Assembly: GCA_022495995.1 (NCBI GenBank)
Contig: JAFEMH010001237.1
Coordinates: 248,001-312,000 of the forward strand
Origin: Adenophora triphylla var. japonica
Lineage: Eukaryota > Streptophyta > Magnoliopsida > Asterales > Campanulaceae
Direction: 5' to 3'
Length of the DNA stretch: 64,000 nucleotides
Shown here piece by piece: positions 12,301 through 22,385 of the stretch. The position numbers and the translations under genes were made by a program. Position 1 is the first letter of the stretch. Every line of letters starts with the position of its first letter. The notes beneath the pieces were generated by a model. It did no database searches, was not told where the DNA came from, and saw only the letters and a program-made list of their open reading frames with translations.

Positions 12301-12813
12301 CTTCCCAAAAGTACAATGAATCCTCGATCCCGATCTGATAAAATGTTGATTAGTGCTCCACGAAATCAATCAATCTCCCGCATGCACAATGTTTAAATTT
12401 CTCCCTCGAACCCTTCGTTGATATAAATAAAAAGTAAACCGACTTGATCTATATATCCACTATTACTCCAACACACCCATCTTCATCGACGTTGAAGGTA
12501 GTCCAGATACAAAATTCCATCGCAATGCTTTCCCATTCGAATCTTCTAACTTTTCCTCAAATCTTGATACCTCTTGAACTTTCCTGATGAATCGCAATTC
12601 TAGATCTATGGTCTTCCTCTAAAACTGGTCCTCTAATCTCTTGCAGAAATTACACACATTCTAGTTGAGGTTAAATTTTCATCTTGACTCAATACAACAT
12701 CCTGGGTCTTCCCACATGAAACTAACCGATAATCCTCTTAAATTCTGAATCATAGTTGAACTTCCTCTAAGGTCTCCATACTATAGGGGTAACTTGAATA
12801 TTCGCAAAAGTAT

Positions 12814-13116
12814 CTAACTTTGCAACTCTAAGAATATACTTGTTGACACATAAGCCTTTCGGCTAATCGCATTTGCAATCACAATAACTTTCCCGGGTAA
12901 CAATATATAACACAATTTAAGTCTTTCTAATAATTTCCACCCTCGACTCCGCTTATTGTTAAATTCTTTCCGAGTTAACAAATACTTTAAACTTTTATAC
13001 TCGGCAACACATCTCGGATTTAGTTGCACATAATTAAAATTTCCACTTGTAAAACGCAAAATAATCTTAGTCACTTTCAAGTTGAAAATAAGAAAATTCT
13101 GCTTCGTCTGTTTCAC
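12814..13116 (-). pseudogene. Gypsy-C RNase H remnant
   Basis: The 100-residue frame keeps traces of the end of gypsy RNase H: a 'YKSLKYLLTRKE' segment (usually HKSLKYLFTQKE) and 'PGKVIVIANAISRKA' (usually PGKANVVADALSRK). Key aspartates are changed, so it is inactive. The reverse transcriptase region expected between here and gag (13.1-14.2 kb) is unrecognisable. Confidence 0.6.
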
Positions 13117-14260
13117 TTCCTCTAAACATAGGTTATTACTTTCCCATTTTACATAATGTCACAAACTAACCTTCCTTTGATTCGTAATTAAAAATCACCA
13201 AGTTCTCACATTCATTAGTCAGATAAGGATCAGATCTGCAGTCAACCTATTCTTCATCTCCACCTATATGATTCACCCTTATTGGCATCTTACATCATGG
13301 ATACCTCTTCTAGGTTAACTAAATCAACAATAATACCATTCTCAAGAATCTATTGATACTCCCTTGGTAGCACCCCTTTCAACCCTGAAACTACGGACTC
13401 ATTATAGCAATATTCCCAAGCCAACTCACAATTGTTTAAACTTCACACACAAATTATTCTCTTGAAGAATAGATAACACAATTCACAATTAATTTTTATG
13501 ATATTCTCAACTTCAAATAAGCAAGGATGTCACCACTAATAATTTTCCACAAGCCATCAAGATAAGGATAAAACTCTGCTCATTATAACCACAACAAAAT
13601 CGAGACCATTCTATAAGGTGATTTTGATATAGGCATTAAACCCGACACTAAATTAATACGTAATTCCACTTCCCACCCGGGAGTCATATAATACTTTGCT
13701 GAAAGCACACTTACCATTTTCCTAATTAGCACATAGCATTTTTCAAAGACTTCTTACCTAAGTCTACCACATACCATTTAAGCTTCACACTTTTTAACCA
13801 AAATTTTTCAATCTTTATGGCATATATAACAAGGATACCACATAAAGGCTTATCTGCATATAATACCATATAGACCAATTAGGCATAGAAAAGAAGACTC
13901 GTTTCATACGATAGTCTATCAATGCACAACCACTACTTAACCAATCTAGGCCAAATATACATCAAAATCACAAATTGGTAATCATACCAGATGAACTGGC
14001 AATACATACTCAGTTATGACCACATCACACTTGTGGTAAATCAAGTAATTTTTGAGGTACTCTCTCATAATAGCAGAAACCTTTAACACATAAACAAATA
14101 TTATGCAATATATGCCACGTTAAAGCAAAATGCAATGCCAAACATGCATGAAATGAACCGGGATCTATAAAAGTATGACCCCTACTTCTGAGACAGGTAT
14201 TATACCTCTAAAGACCGCTGAGGGATCTATCCCTCCAAGACTAAAAATAAGGATTCAACT

Positions 14261-15309
14261 TTAAACATTCCCTTTTGGATTCCCTTTAGTATCCCTTTTC
14301 ATTCCACCTCTTTGCCCCCTTTGACCGACACCCGAAGCTAACCTCCGATGAAATACAGGACAATTTTTCTTGTAGTGCCCCATTTCTCCACAATTCAAGC
14401 ATTTCCCTTGCTTACTCCAACACTTGTCTTCAGAATGACCCATCTTCTTGCAATAACCACATACAATCCTTACCTGATTTGAAGTCTGACGAGTTATCGC
14501 GGTCGCCGCTTCTTCTCCTCTTGCTAATCCCGATGCTGATCTTCTCTGTTGCCTTCTACTATATCCAGAACCTTTGCCTTGAAATCTCTGTTTACTTCCA
14601 CTTCCACCCTCAGATCTACCCCGGTGCTCGTCAATGTCATTCTCTATTCGATAGGCTTTATTCAACTTTGCCGGAAATACGTGAAATCGTGAGTCAATAA
14701 GCGTTTCCTAAACTCTAGCCTTAATCCCTTCACAAATCGATATACCCTTCTCTCTTCTTCCGGCACCAAATGTGGACAATAGCGAGCTAGCTCCGTAAAC
14801 CTTGCTGAGTACTGCGCTACGGTCATTGATCCTTGCTCTAATCTCAAAAACTCAACTTCCTTCTTATCTCCTGTAACCATTGGAATAAAATGATCTCGGA
14901 ACTTGCGTGTGAAGTTCTCCCAAGTCTGCGGTGTAAGGTCCCGATCCCAGTCGTCCTTCACTACTTGCCACCAATGCTCTGCAGGTCCTTCTAACTTGAA
15001 GACTGCGCATCTCACCTTTTCTGCATCTGAGCTCTCCATTGCCAAGAAAATTTTATTCATAGCTTCAAGCCATCTCTCCGCCGTCACCGGATCTGGGTCT
15101 CCACTAAAACTTGGAGGTATCATCTTGACGAACTTTTCCAAACCATGCCCATGTCTGTCTTCTTGATGCTGCTGTACTTGTCCTTGTGCTGCCATATTTT
15201 GCAAAAATCCTCGGAACATGTTCATCGTCTCAACATTCGGATTTCCATCACCTCCGGCAATACCAACATTGCCCGAAACCTGCTGCTGATCATCCTCATT
15301 TCCAGCCAT
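14261..15309 (-). pseudogene. Gypsy-C gag (one frameshift)
   Basis: Start chosen at 15309 (MAGNEDDQQ). The ATG at 15360 lies only a few bases inside the primer-site leader. The first part (to about 14675) is a retrotransposon gag domain with the signature GDPDPVTAERWLEAM...W and WENFTRKFRDHFIP. A one-base frameshift near 14675 moves to the frame 14665-14261. That part holds an Arg/Gly-rich linker and two zinc knuckles, CGYCKKMGHSEDKC and CLNCGEMGHYKKNC. These package the RNA in the virus-like particle. It is the only protein region of the element that is nearly whole. No protease follows at the expected place. Confidence 0.8.
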
Positions 15310-15392
15310 TGAATAAACTCCTGCATCAAACACTCGGCGTAAATTATCACACACTCTCACTCAGCTAGACTCTACCCGAGAACTCTAACCGA

Positions 15393-15404
15393 GCTCTGAT
15401 ACCA
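15393..15404 (-). promoter_or_regulatory. Primer binding site, initiator Met tRNA
   Basis: On the minus strand TGGTATCAGAGC begins two bases after the 5' LTR. This is the standard match to the 3' end of plant initiator tRNA-Met used to prime minus-strand DNA synthesis, and it fixes the element's orientation. Confidence 0.9.
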
Positions 15405-15406
15405 AC

Positions 15407-18104
15407 TGTGAGGACCCCAACCCGGAACCTGACCCGTGTCTCGAGCTAGAGCGTCCCCAAAACAGACTCAAACCACCTAAACTTTTTAAAACTTTGATTC
15501 AACTTACAACTTAAACATACTGAACATAACCATTTCAAAATAACTTCATTCCTCTCTACATGGAAGGAAGAGTTGAATAACTTTAAAAGTAACAACCTGT
15601 TTTAATTACAAAAGACTTTGATTATAACGTAGAAACCAAGTTTTATACACACAAACTCCATAAAGGAATTATACGAAATACATCTTCTACACCAACCTAT
15701 ACATACCCCGACAAATCCCAAAATACCACGTCCAAACTCCTTTCCGTCCTCACTTGGCCTGTCCGCCTGTCTCAGGATCTAAAAACATTAAAGGGAGAGG
15801 GGTGAGAATAAATCTCAGCAAGCTATTATGAATGCATCAATATGCCAGGTAAGATGCAACACATAACAAGGTACATCTCACATATTGGTAAAACAGTAAA
15901 CACCTTCCGTTACCTTTGTTTACCTTTCCCGTCTGAATCATAAGTCGTATCACTGTGGGCATAATACTCCACTATTTCTGTGAATGCATATCCACCAGAA
16001 CAAATATCATATAACCGAGACAGTTATGATTATAACTCATCTCCTGTGAACTGCTTAGGCATATTCACATCTTATAAGACCCGTTTTCCAGGGAACCATA
16101 TAAGATAGTAGCAACTCTGTAAGGCTTTTGGCTCAATACAGATGCTATAACCCCAGTCTGTGGCCATAGAGGGGGAGAGGTCACAGGTATGATGAACCTT
16201 CAATCATTTATAGAACAAATCAATAATTGATTGAATTCCATTATACCCCCCAATCACATAAAATATAAACACGTTCAAGCACATAATAGATACTTGAAAT
16301 AACATCCACTAAAGGGATAAGCAATGTAGCCACATGGTAATATATACTCATGTTCAACCAATATCATAGTGTAACATTTACGAAATACACTAAGTATATC
16401 ACCATCAATGAATATGTATTCAAGTAGGGTAACAGTATAATCAATAAATCCACAAATGGGATAACAATACAACCATATGATAATCATATCCACACTTGGT
16501 TAATAATGAAACAATGTGACAAATACACATTCCCAAACTAGCACGATAGTGTAACATACAGCTTCCACACTATCCAAACCAATCACCAAGTATATGGGGC
16601 AAGTAAGGCCACTATGTATCATAAACCATTCCTACGTAGTCATTATACAACCTCGAATGATCTTAATAAAAGTTCAAGATCTACTTCCCAAGTTTGAACT
16701 ATTTTGATGAAGTTACTAATCAAGCCTATTAACCATTTTCCGGACAATATTTAAGGTACTTTCCCAATTCCATTTTGATCACTTAATGTGTCATTGTATA
16801 GCCAAAGTATTCTACTTTAATCTAGGTTAAAGAGATTTCATTTTGGTTCTAATTTGATTAGGTTTAAACAACTCCAAAGTTGATCCAAAGTTACCTGGCC
16901 AGGGCACGAGTCGTGCCCCAGGGCACGACTCGTGCCCCTTTGGCCTTCCCAGAATCATGCGTCCCAAGGCAAGCACGACTCGTGATTCTCACAGGGCACG
17001 ACTCGTGCCTGAGGGCACGACTCGTGCCAATTCCCCTTCAAATTGATCAGAACGACTTGGCCTCCCATTCACGAGTCGTTATCACGAGTTGGCCAAGGGC
17101 ACGACTCGTGCCTATGGGCACGACTCGTGCCACGGCCAGAAATAGGCACCAACAGCAGCTCTAAGACTATATTCCCAAAAACCCAAATTTCCACCCAAGC
17201 TTTCTCTAAATTGTGAACATAAAGAGGTTGCCTAACTTCACTATTATCAAACTTAAGCATTCCTAATCACATAAGATAACTTTTAATCTATTTAATTCTT
17301 GGTTGTTTACTCATTAAACTACCCATTTCATCTCTAACCTTTCTATTCCCATTTAAACCATTCTCTTGCTTCTTTGTCACTTCCATAAACCTAAACCTTT
17401 CATCGAAGGTCATTAAATATTACTCTATACCAAGAAGGGTTCCCAAGCACTCAACCAACAACAAGATAACAAGAACAACATCCAATAGATCATGAACATT
17501 TAATGAAAGGAAGGGTCATAATAACTCACCTTAGAATTTTAGGATGAAATGAGGATCTTCTTGGCTTGATCAACTCCCCTAGTTGCCCCAAACACAAAAG
17601 TACACTTGGATTGGAAAATGGAGAAGAATTGACTTCTCTAGGAACTTGGAAAGGTGAGGCTTTCAAGGTTATGCTTCCATGGAGTTTTAGAAGGATGAAG
17701 AAGAAAATGAAGAAGAAAGAATGAGGGGAATGGAGGAGTAAGGGGGGAAGTAAGGTGTCATTGACTAAGGGGGGTAAGGTTGAGGAAATTAAGGGGGAAG
17801 CATGGCCCCCCATGCCCCTTTATAATTTAAGGCTTTCACCACTCTACAATAAAGCCCCCAATGTTTTAAAGAAATAATTTCAACCCTTTACTTCTTTCCT
17901 CTACACAATTAACCTAACTACTCACATTTTATTTATTTATCCATTTCTATTATTATACTTCTCCCAAGAACATTATTTTATTTCCCAATCATTTTACCGT
18001 AATATAAGAAATCAAGGATATAAAATGAACACATAATATTAACAATAATATTAAAAGCATATAATATTATACTAAAACTAGTGTCTAGGGTTAGGGTCGT
18101 TACA
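15407..18104 (-). repeat. Gypsy-C 5' LTR (right copy)
   Basis: 2698 bp, the same length as the left copy, with few differences (a cluster near 15745-15755, single changes elsewhere). It carries the same palindrome array at 16901-17142. Confidence 0.92.
16901..17142. repeat. Palindrome array GGGCACGACTCGTGCCC in LTR (copy 2)
   Basis: Same array as in the left LTR. The first unit here is GGGCACGAGTCGTGCCC: the centre base differs but the palindrome is kept. The last unit is the intact form where the left copy has GGGCACGCCTCGTGCC. Confidence 0.85.
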
Positions 18105-18713
18105 CCTCCCACTTCTGAAACCCAGGTTTTCGATTAATTTCATGCTTCCATTCATACCGAGCTTCTCCCCACATAAGGAGTAACGATCCTGGTGTCAAGT
18201 ATCTCGAAACTTTTACCAGCTCTGAATCTCCGTTCCTGTTCCCGTTCCCACAAGCTTCAGATTCAACACGGCTGAAATGCATAATGCAAGGTGATTCAAG
18301 AGAAACCAAGCCAATTCCATCTTCAAACTTCATTAGGTCAACATGTGCACAAATTCCCTGCATTTAGGATTCATTTATCAAGTACGGAGCAGCAGCCCAG
18401 ATTGTTTAGAAAGCAATAGGAGAGATAGAAAGAACAACCGAACAAAAAAAAAGACTTTTAAGTCCCTGTAATTTAAATGAGCTTCAATGACTGAATTAAG
18501 GTACACAGCAGGGAGGAGTAGGGGCAATCATAATGGTGGAGATTACCAGATGGGATGGAATATCGCCAAAAGTAGATTGAGATTAAAAAAAAAAAAAAAC
18601 TTGACTAAACAAACTTTGGCTCTACTCAAGCCTGCCAGACTTGGTTACAGAACCGCTTTTAACAGAAAGAAAGAAATAGACATCTAAAATGATCCTGATA
18701 ATTAGTTATTTAC

Positions 18714-18840
18714 TCCCTCCTGGAATAAATGTGTCGAAATAAAAGTCGAACTTTTCATATTTTTTTTCATTTTGGTTTGTCCCGAAATAAATGTTGAATT
18801 CTAAATTTTCCTTTTATTACTAAAAGAAGATCTATTAGAA
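18714..18840. mobile_element. Truncated Stowaway-like MITE
   Basis: TACTCCCTCCTGGAATAAATG at the left is a MITE terminus, and TTTGTCCCGAAATAAATGTTG lies 60 bases on. No matching right terminus with TA was found, so the piece is truncated or rearranged. Confidence 0.45.
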
Positions 18841-19121
18841 AAGGAGATAAAATACAAATAGATGGATAGGTAGTCCATCAACGAAAAGAAATACAAGAAA
18901 CCTAAACTAAACTTATGTGAGTACTAAACTTATGTGGTGCAATTTAAATCTCTCTGGCATACTTTGCAGAGATTATTCCGTGTTCTTCTTATGTTTTCAT
19001 TATATATGCTTATGACTCCCTCACATAATATTCAACACAGATTTTCTCAGTCCGTCTTTCCTCTTTTTTTTTTTACATGCATATTAGTTTGATTACTATT
19101 TTTTGCATGCAATAGGAGGCA

Positions 19122-21236
19122 ATGGCAACAAACAGTCAGGTGATTACAATCAAATCCATCGGAAAGAACACTAAGCTTCGCAGTATAGTTGTGCGGGTTT
19201 TGAAAGTGTGGACAGCAAAAAATAAGCTTGGAAAACAATCGCTTGAAATGATATTGATTGATGACGAGGTTAGTGCTTAAGATATTATTTCTTCTTCGAC
19301 CAAGAACGCTTGCGAATAATTCTAATATCATATCATTATTTTACTCAGGGATCTAAAATTCAAGCTACCATTCCAACAAGTTTGTTGGCAACAATGAAGG
19401 AAAAGTTTAGTGAAGGAAAAATCAGGAAGATTTCTAATTTCGCTGTGGAGCAAAACAATCCTATTAATCAAAAGGCGAAAATTAATCATGCATGGAAGAT
19501 AATCTTAAGTTTAGCGACCAAAGTTTCTGAAGTTGAGATTCCTACTCGGATCTCAGACAATGATTTTATATTCACTCGCTTTAATGATTTACAGGACTAC
19601 CCTGAGGAGTTTGTTTTGGGTAAGAATATATCTTATTTTTATTCAAAATCTTAATACTATCATAAGATTCACACTTATGCTATTTTCCTTGAAATGTTAC
19701 TAGATGTTATTGGCGAGGTTATTCTGCCTCTAGGAGATTTCGAGTTTGTATCTGCAGTCAATGCTAGGAAAATGGATGTGACATTGGTTGATAATGAGTA
19801 CGTTAATCAAAATATCATCATTTGATTAACATTTTTATTATAAGCAGATTATTTTAGTATTATACCAACACATAATTTTTTAATTTCTTAATATAATGAC
19901 AGGGGAAGGCAATTGTGTTGCATATTGTGGGAGTCATATACAGATGAGCTCAAGTTTTTTGTTGACAGTAGAGGTGACAATGCTGATGATCCGATAGTAC
20001 TCATTCTACAATTTGTACTGATATCAAAATATCGAGGTGAACTTTTTTGAGTTCTTATATGTATATCTAGATGGTTATATAGTTTTGAATGAATGTTATT
20101 GCCATAAATGTATATATAGATTGTATTATATTTTATGATTAATCTTATTGTCATTCATATAATATTTATAATTTTTATACAGGAAATATTCTCATTTCTA
20201 CTATGAAGCATGCATCTAAACTTCACATCAATCCAACTGTTCGTGAGCAAATGGATTTTATGAGCAAGTATTGTACCTTTTACTTAAATTACATTTTATG
20301 ATTTTTGACCCATTATTTTATTTTTGGGTTACACTTACATATATACATATTATATCTAAATTTAAAGGCGCGATGACAGAAGCTCATCCAATAGCCGAAC
20401 TTTGACTACTATCACCAATGACACCAATGTTATTACCAGTGAATGGTTTAAAATTGAAGAATATAGAACAATTACTGAGTTGCTCAACTCTAATGAGATA
20501 TTTCGTTGATTGTTCAAAAAACCTATAAGTTTATACATTAGTAAATATTTATAAATATGATGAGTAAGTTTATGTTTTACTCATCAGAGATATTTTTTCA
20601 CAGGTTGGTGACTACACCACGTTGTGTACCATATTTGATGTAGATTCGGTTGGTAGGTGGTACTATGATGCTTGCAGCAATGCTAAATGTAATAAGGGCT
20701 TTGATAAGGGTGTAAATAACTGCAAAAAATGCGGTACACCCTATTCTAACAATGGCCCAACTCCCAGACATTTGTTGATCTATTTTTTAAAAAAATTTAT
20801 TATTATTTATATTTTAAATATTAAGATTTTGACTCATGATAGTATTTTTATCTTCTTAGATTCAAAATTAAGATTAACGTCACAGATGTGAATGAAGTTG
20901 CTACACATTTTGTGCTGTTTGATAGCACTGCTTCTCATTTGCTTAAGAAATCTGCTTTTGAAGTTCTTGCAGAAGTTTTAGAGGTGCGTAATTAGTTGAT
21001 CTTATGACAATATTCATTATACTATGTTTCCTAATTAAGATAATATTAATGTATGATGACCAGCCCGATCAATTGCCCCCCTCTTTTGGGGCTTTGATTG
21101 GAAGGCAATGCCTGTTTAAAGTGGCAATTGATGAAAGAACCAAGGATACCTCCGATGAGAATCGAATCTTTATTGTGAAGAAATTAACCGATCGATGCCA
21201 ATATCTTCACTCAGAAGGTTTTTTATTTCTTGAATG
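19122..21236 (+). CDS. RPA1-like (replication protein A 70 kDa) gene carried by Helitron
   Basis: Start ATG at 19122 (MATNSQVITIKSIG). Exons that join in frame: 19122-19268, 19349-19619, 19704-19797, 19903-20036, 20183-20267, 20368 to about 20506, 20604 to about 20765, 20861-20981 and about 21063-21214. The first six have GT-AG borders up to the exon-6 acceptor. The product reads as an RPA large-subunit paralogue: tandem OB folds that bind single-stranded DNA, then a zinc-binding C-terminal domain (cysteines in CSNAKC...CKKCG, about 20655-20740). Odd points: exon 6 runs into TGA at 20507-20509, and the donor after PTPR (about 20765) lacks GT. The gene is therefore probably decaying, or it splices unconventionally. 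RPA-like genes are standard cargo of plant Helitrons and may assist rolling-circle replication. Exons after 20.5 kb are approximate. Confidence 0.7.
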
Positions 21237-21715
21237 AAAATTTGACAACTTTGCTCACAAACAAAAGGTTTTTCTAGATTTGTTTTTTAAATAATTTTTG
21301 TAGGTTTTCACATTCTCTTGATATAGATGCTCACCTTCAGATTTTTATGTTGCTTAACAATCCCCCTCACTTTTAGAAAAGGTAATTTAATGAATTTTGA
21401 CGCTTTTCATGCTCTCTCCCCTTTAACATTTATTGGACTCATTGTAATGAACAAGCTATTGCTGCAGTTACTTATGCATGATAACCACCCTAGTCTAAGC
21501 CAAAACAATTAGGAAAAACATGGTATAAGCAGCATTTGCATCCTAAACGGCAACATGGCTATGAAGTATACTTTTTCCGTCCCATATACTCTGTAATTTC
21601 ATTTAAATAAACGAAAACAATATGGCCTAATGAAATTACAGATTATAGCAATAAGTAATAATAAGCTTTAATATGCCCGTCGAATTTCGACGGGTTACTC
21701 ACTAGTTTATCCAAT
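21237..21715 (+). other. Helitron 3' region and terminal hairpin
   Basis: After the RPA-like gene there is non-coding AT-rich DNA with a 13-bp inverted repeat (CTGTAATTTCATT near 21591 and its complement near 21631). The Helitron 3' terminus follows: hairpin CCCGTCGAATTTCGACGGG at about 21677-21695, then CTAG at 21712-21715. Confidence 0.65.
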
Positions 21716-22376
21716 AGAAAAATCATGCATTAAGAATTTTTTGAAAGAGAAATCTCCTCACATATATCTCGAATTCAAGATAGCTGTTTAGGTTGTAAGT
21801 ACAGTTGTGTTTTACATACGTATTCATATATAAAATTCTTACAAGTATTTCGTTCTTCTTTTGTTTAGAGTAGGTTTCATTTGAAAAAGTAAGATTGTTC
21901 ATTGTTAAGAATTTGGTTAGAACTTGCTTTATTATTTTTATACTTTTGTTTCACTTATTATTATTTGATTCTGTAACTCAAATCTTTAATAGTAAAAACC
22001 ATTTTAGGCTTAAAGCATTGTTTGATATAGTTGAACCAATAAACATTTAAATACTTTGTGTTATTATTTTTATTACGCTGCTTATTATAGTTGTATGAAC
22101 TGTTATTTCTCACATCTTTAGATACATTTGTTTTCTGTTATGTTGAACTTGATTTCCTATTTACACTTAATTTTTAAAACGACTCCTCAAAATCTCCCCT
22201 CTCACTCCTCAATGCTTCTTTTTCCTATGTGCTTTGGCGGCATATTTTTTTTTTTTCCCGAATTTTGGGTAGATTATTGATAGATTAATGGACCTTCATT
22301 AGAGGCTTGATAGTTGATAAAGGCCTTCAATAACTTTAATGAGTAAGCAATAAAAATATAAAAGGAAAATAAAAGA
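21716..22376. other. AT-rich intergenic DNA
   Basis: No gene or defined repeat was recognised between the Helitron end and the large inverted repeat. Confidence 0.5.
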
Positions 22377-22385
22377 GATTTTTAC

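Larger units (their letters stand above)
9101..18104 (-). mobile_element. Gypsy-C: LTR retrotransposon, chromovirus-like (Ty3/gypsy)
   Basis: Two LTRs of the same length (9101-11798 and 15407-18104) enclose 3.6 kb of internal DNA. The target duplication CCTCC is perfect (9096-9100, 18105-18109). The element is inserted with its genes on the minus strand: initiator-Met tRNA primer site at 15393-15404, gag at 15309-14261, decayed RNase H and integrase remnants at 13116-11954, and a purine tract AAGGGGGAGTGAG (minus strand) next to the left LTR. The two LTRs look about 99 percent alike by eye, so insertion is recent. In contrast pol is largely lost. Gag has two CCHC knuckles, which suits Tekay/CRM-type chromoviruses. 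Confidence 0.9.
8914..18357 (-). pseudogene. AlkB-like 2OG-Fe(II) dioxygenase, 3' exon fragment split by Gypsy-C
   Basis: The two pieces are 18105-18357 (upstream part) and 8914-9100 (downstream part). They rejoin in frame once Gypsy-C and one copy of its CCTCC duplication are removed. The joined exon looks like the C-terminal half of plant ALKBH8-like proteins. It has an HVD iron-binding pair (in ICAHVDLM), a second iron histidine in WKHEI, and the 2-oxoglutarate/substrate arginines in KRRISIT, close before the usual C-terminus. A splice acceptor (AAATGCAG) precedes the first codon at 18357. No upstream exon is found before the RPA-like gene, so this is one captured terminal exon, not a gene. 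The tail after LCQ to 8914 is probably read-through of the 3' end. Family recognition is by eye. Confidence 0.7.
7679..21715 (+). mobile_element. Helitron (5' TC ... 3' CTAG), interrupted by Gypsy-C
   Basis: The 5' end is TCTATATATAATATTAAAGC, the form common at plant Helitron starts, preceded by host A (7678). The 3' end has a hairpin CCCGTCGAATTTCGACGGG, then TTACTCACTAG and host T (21716). This matches the Helitron rule of insertion between A and T with a CTRR terminus behind a hairpin. It carries a multi-exon RPA1-like gene on the plus strand, typical Helitron cargo in plants, and an AlkB-like 3' exon on the minus strand, probably a captured host fragment. No Rep/helicase domain is visible, so it is non-autonomous. 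Without the 9004-bp Gypsy-C insertion (plus one 5-bp duplication) it would be about 5.0 kb. Confidence 0.75.

Noticed and set aside
14479..15368. Plus-strand ORFs opposite Gypsy-C gag
   Set aside because: Antisense shadows; the primer site and zinc knuckles fix the minus strand as coding.
8914..18357. Functional AlkB demethylase gene
   Set aside because: Only one terminal exon exists and it is split by a 9-kb retrotransposon.
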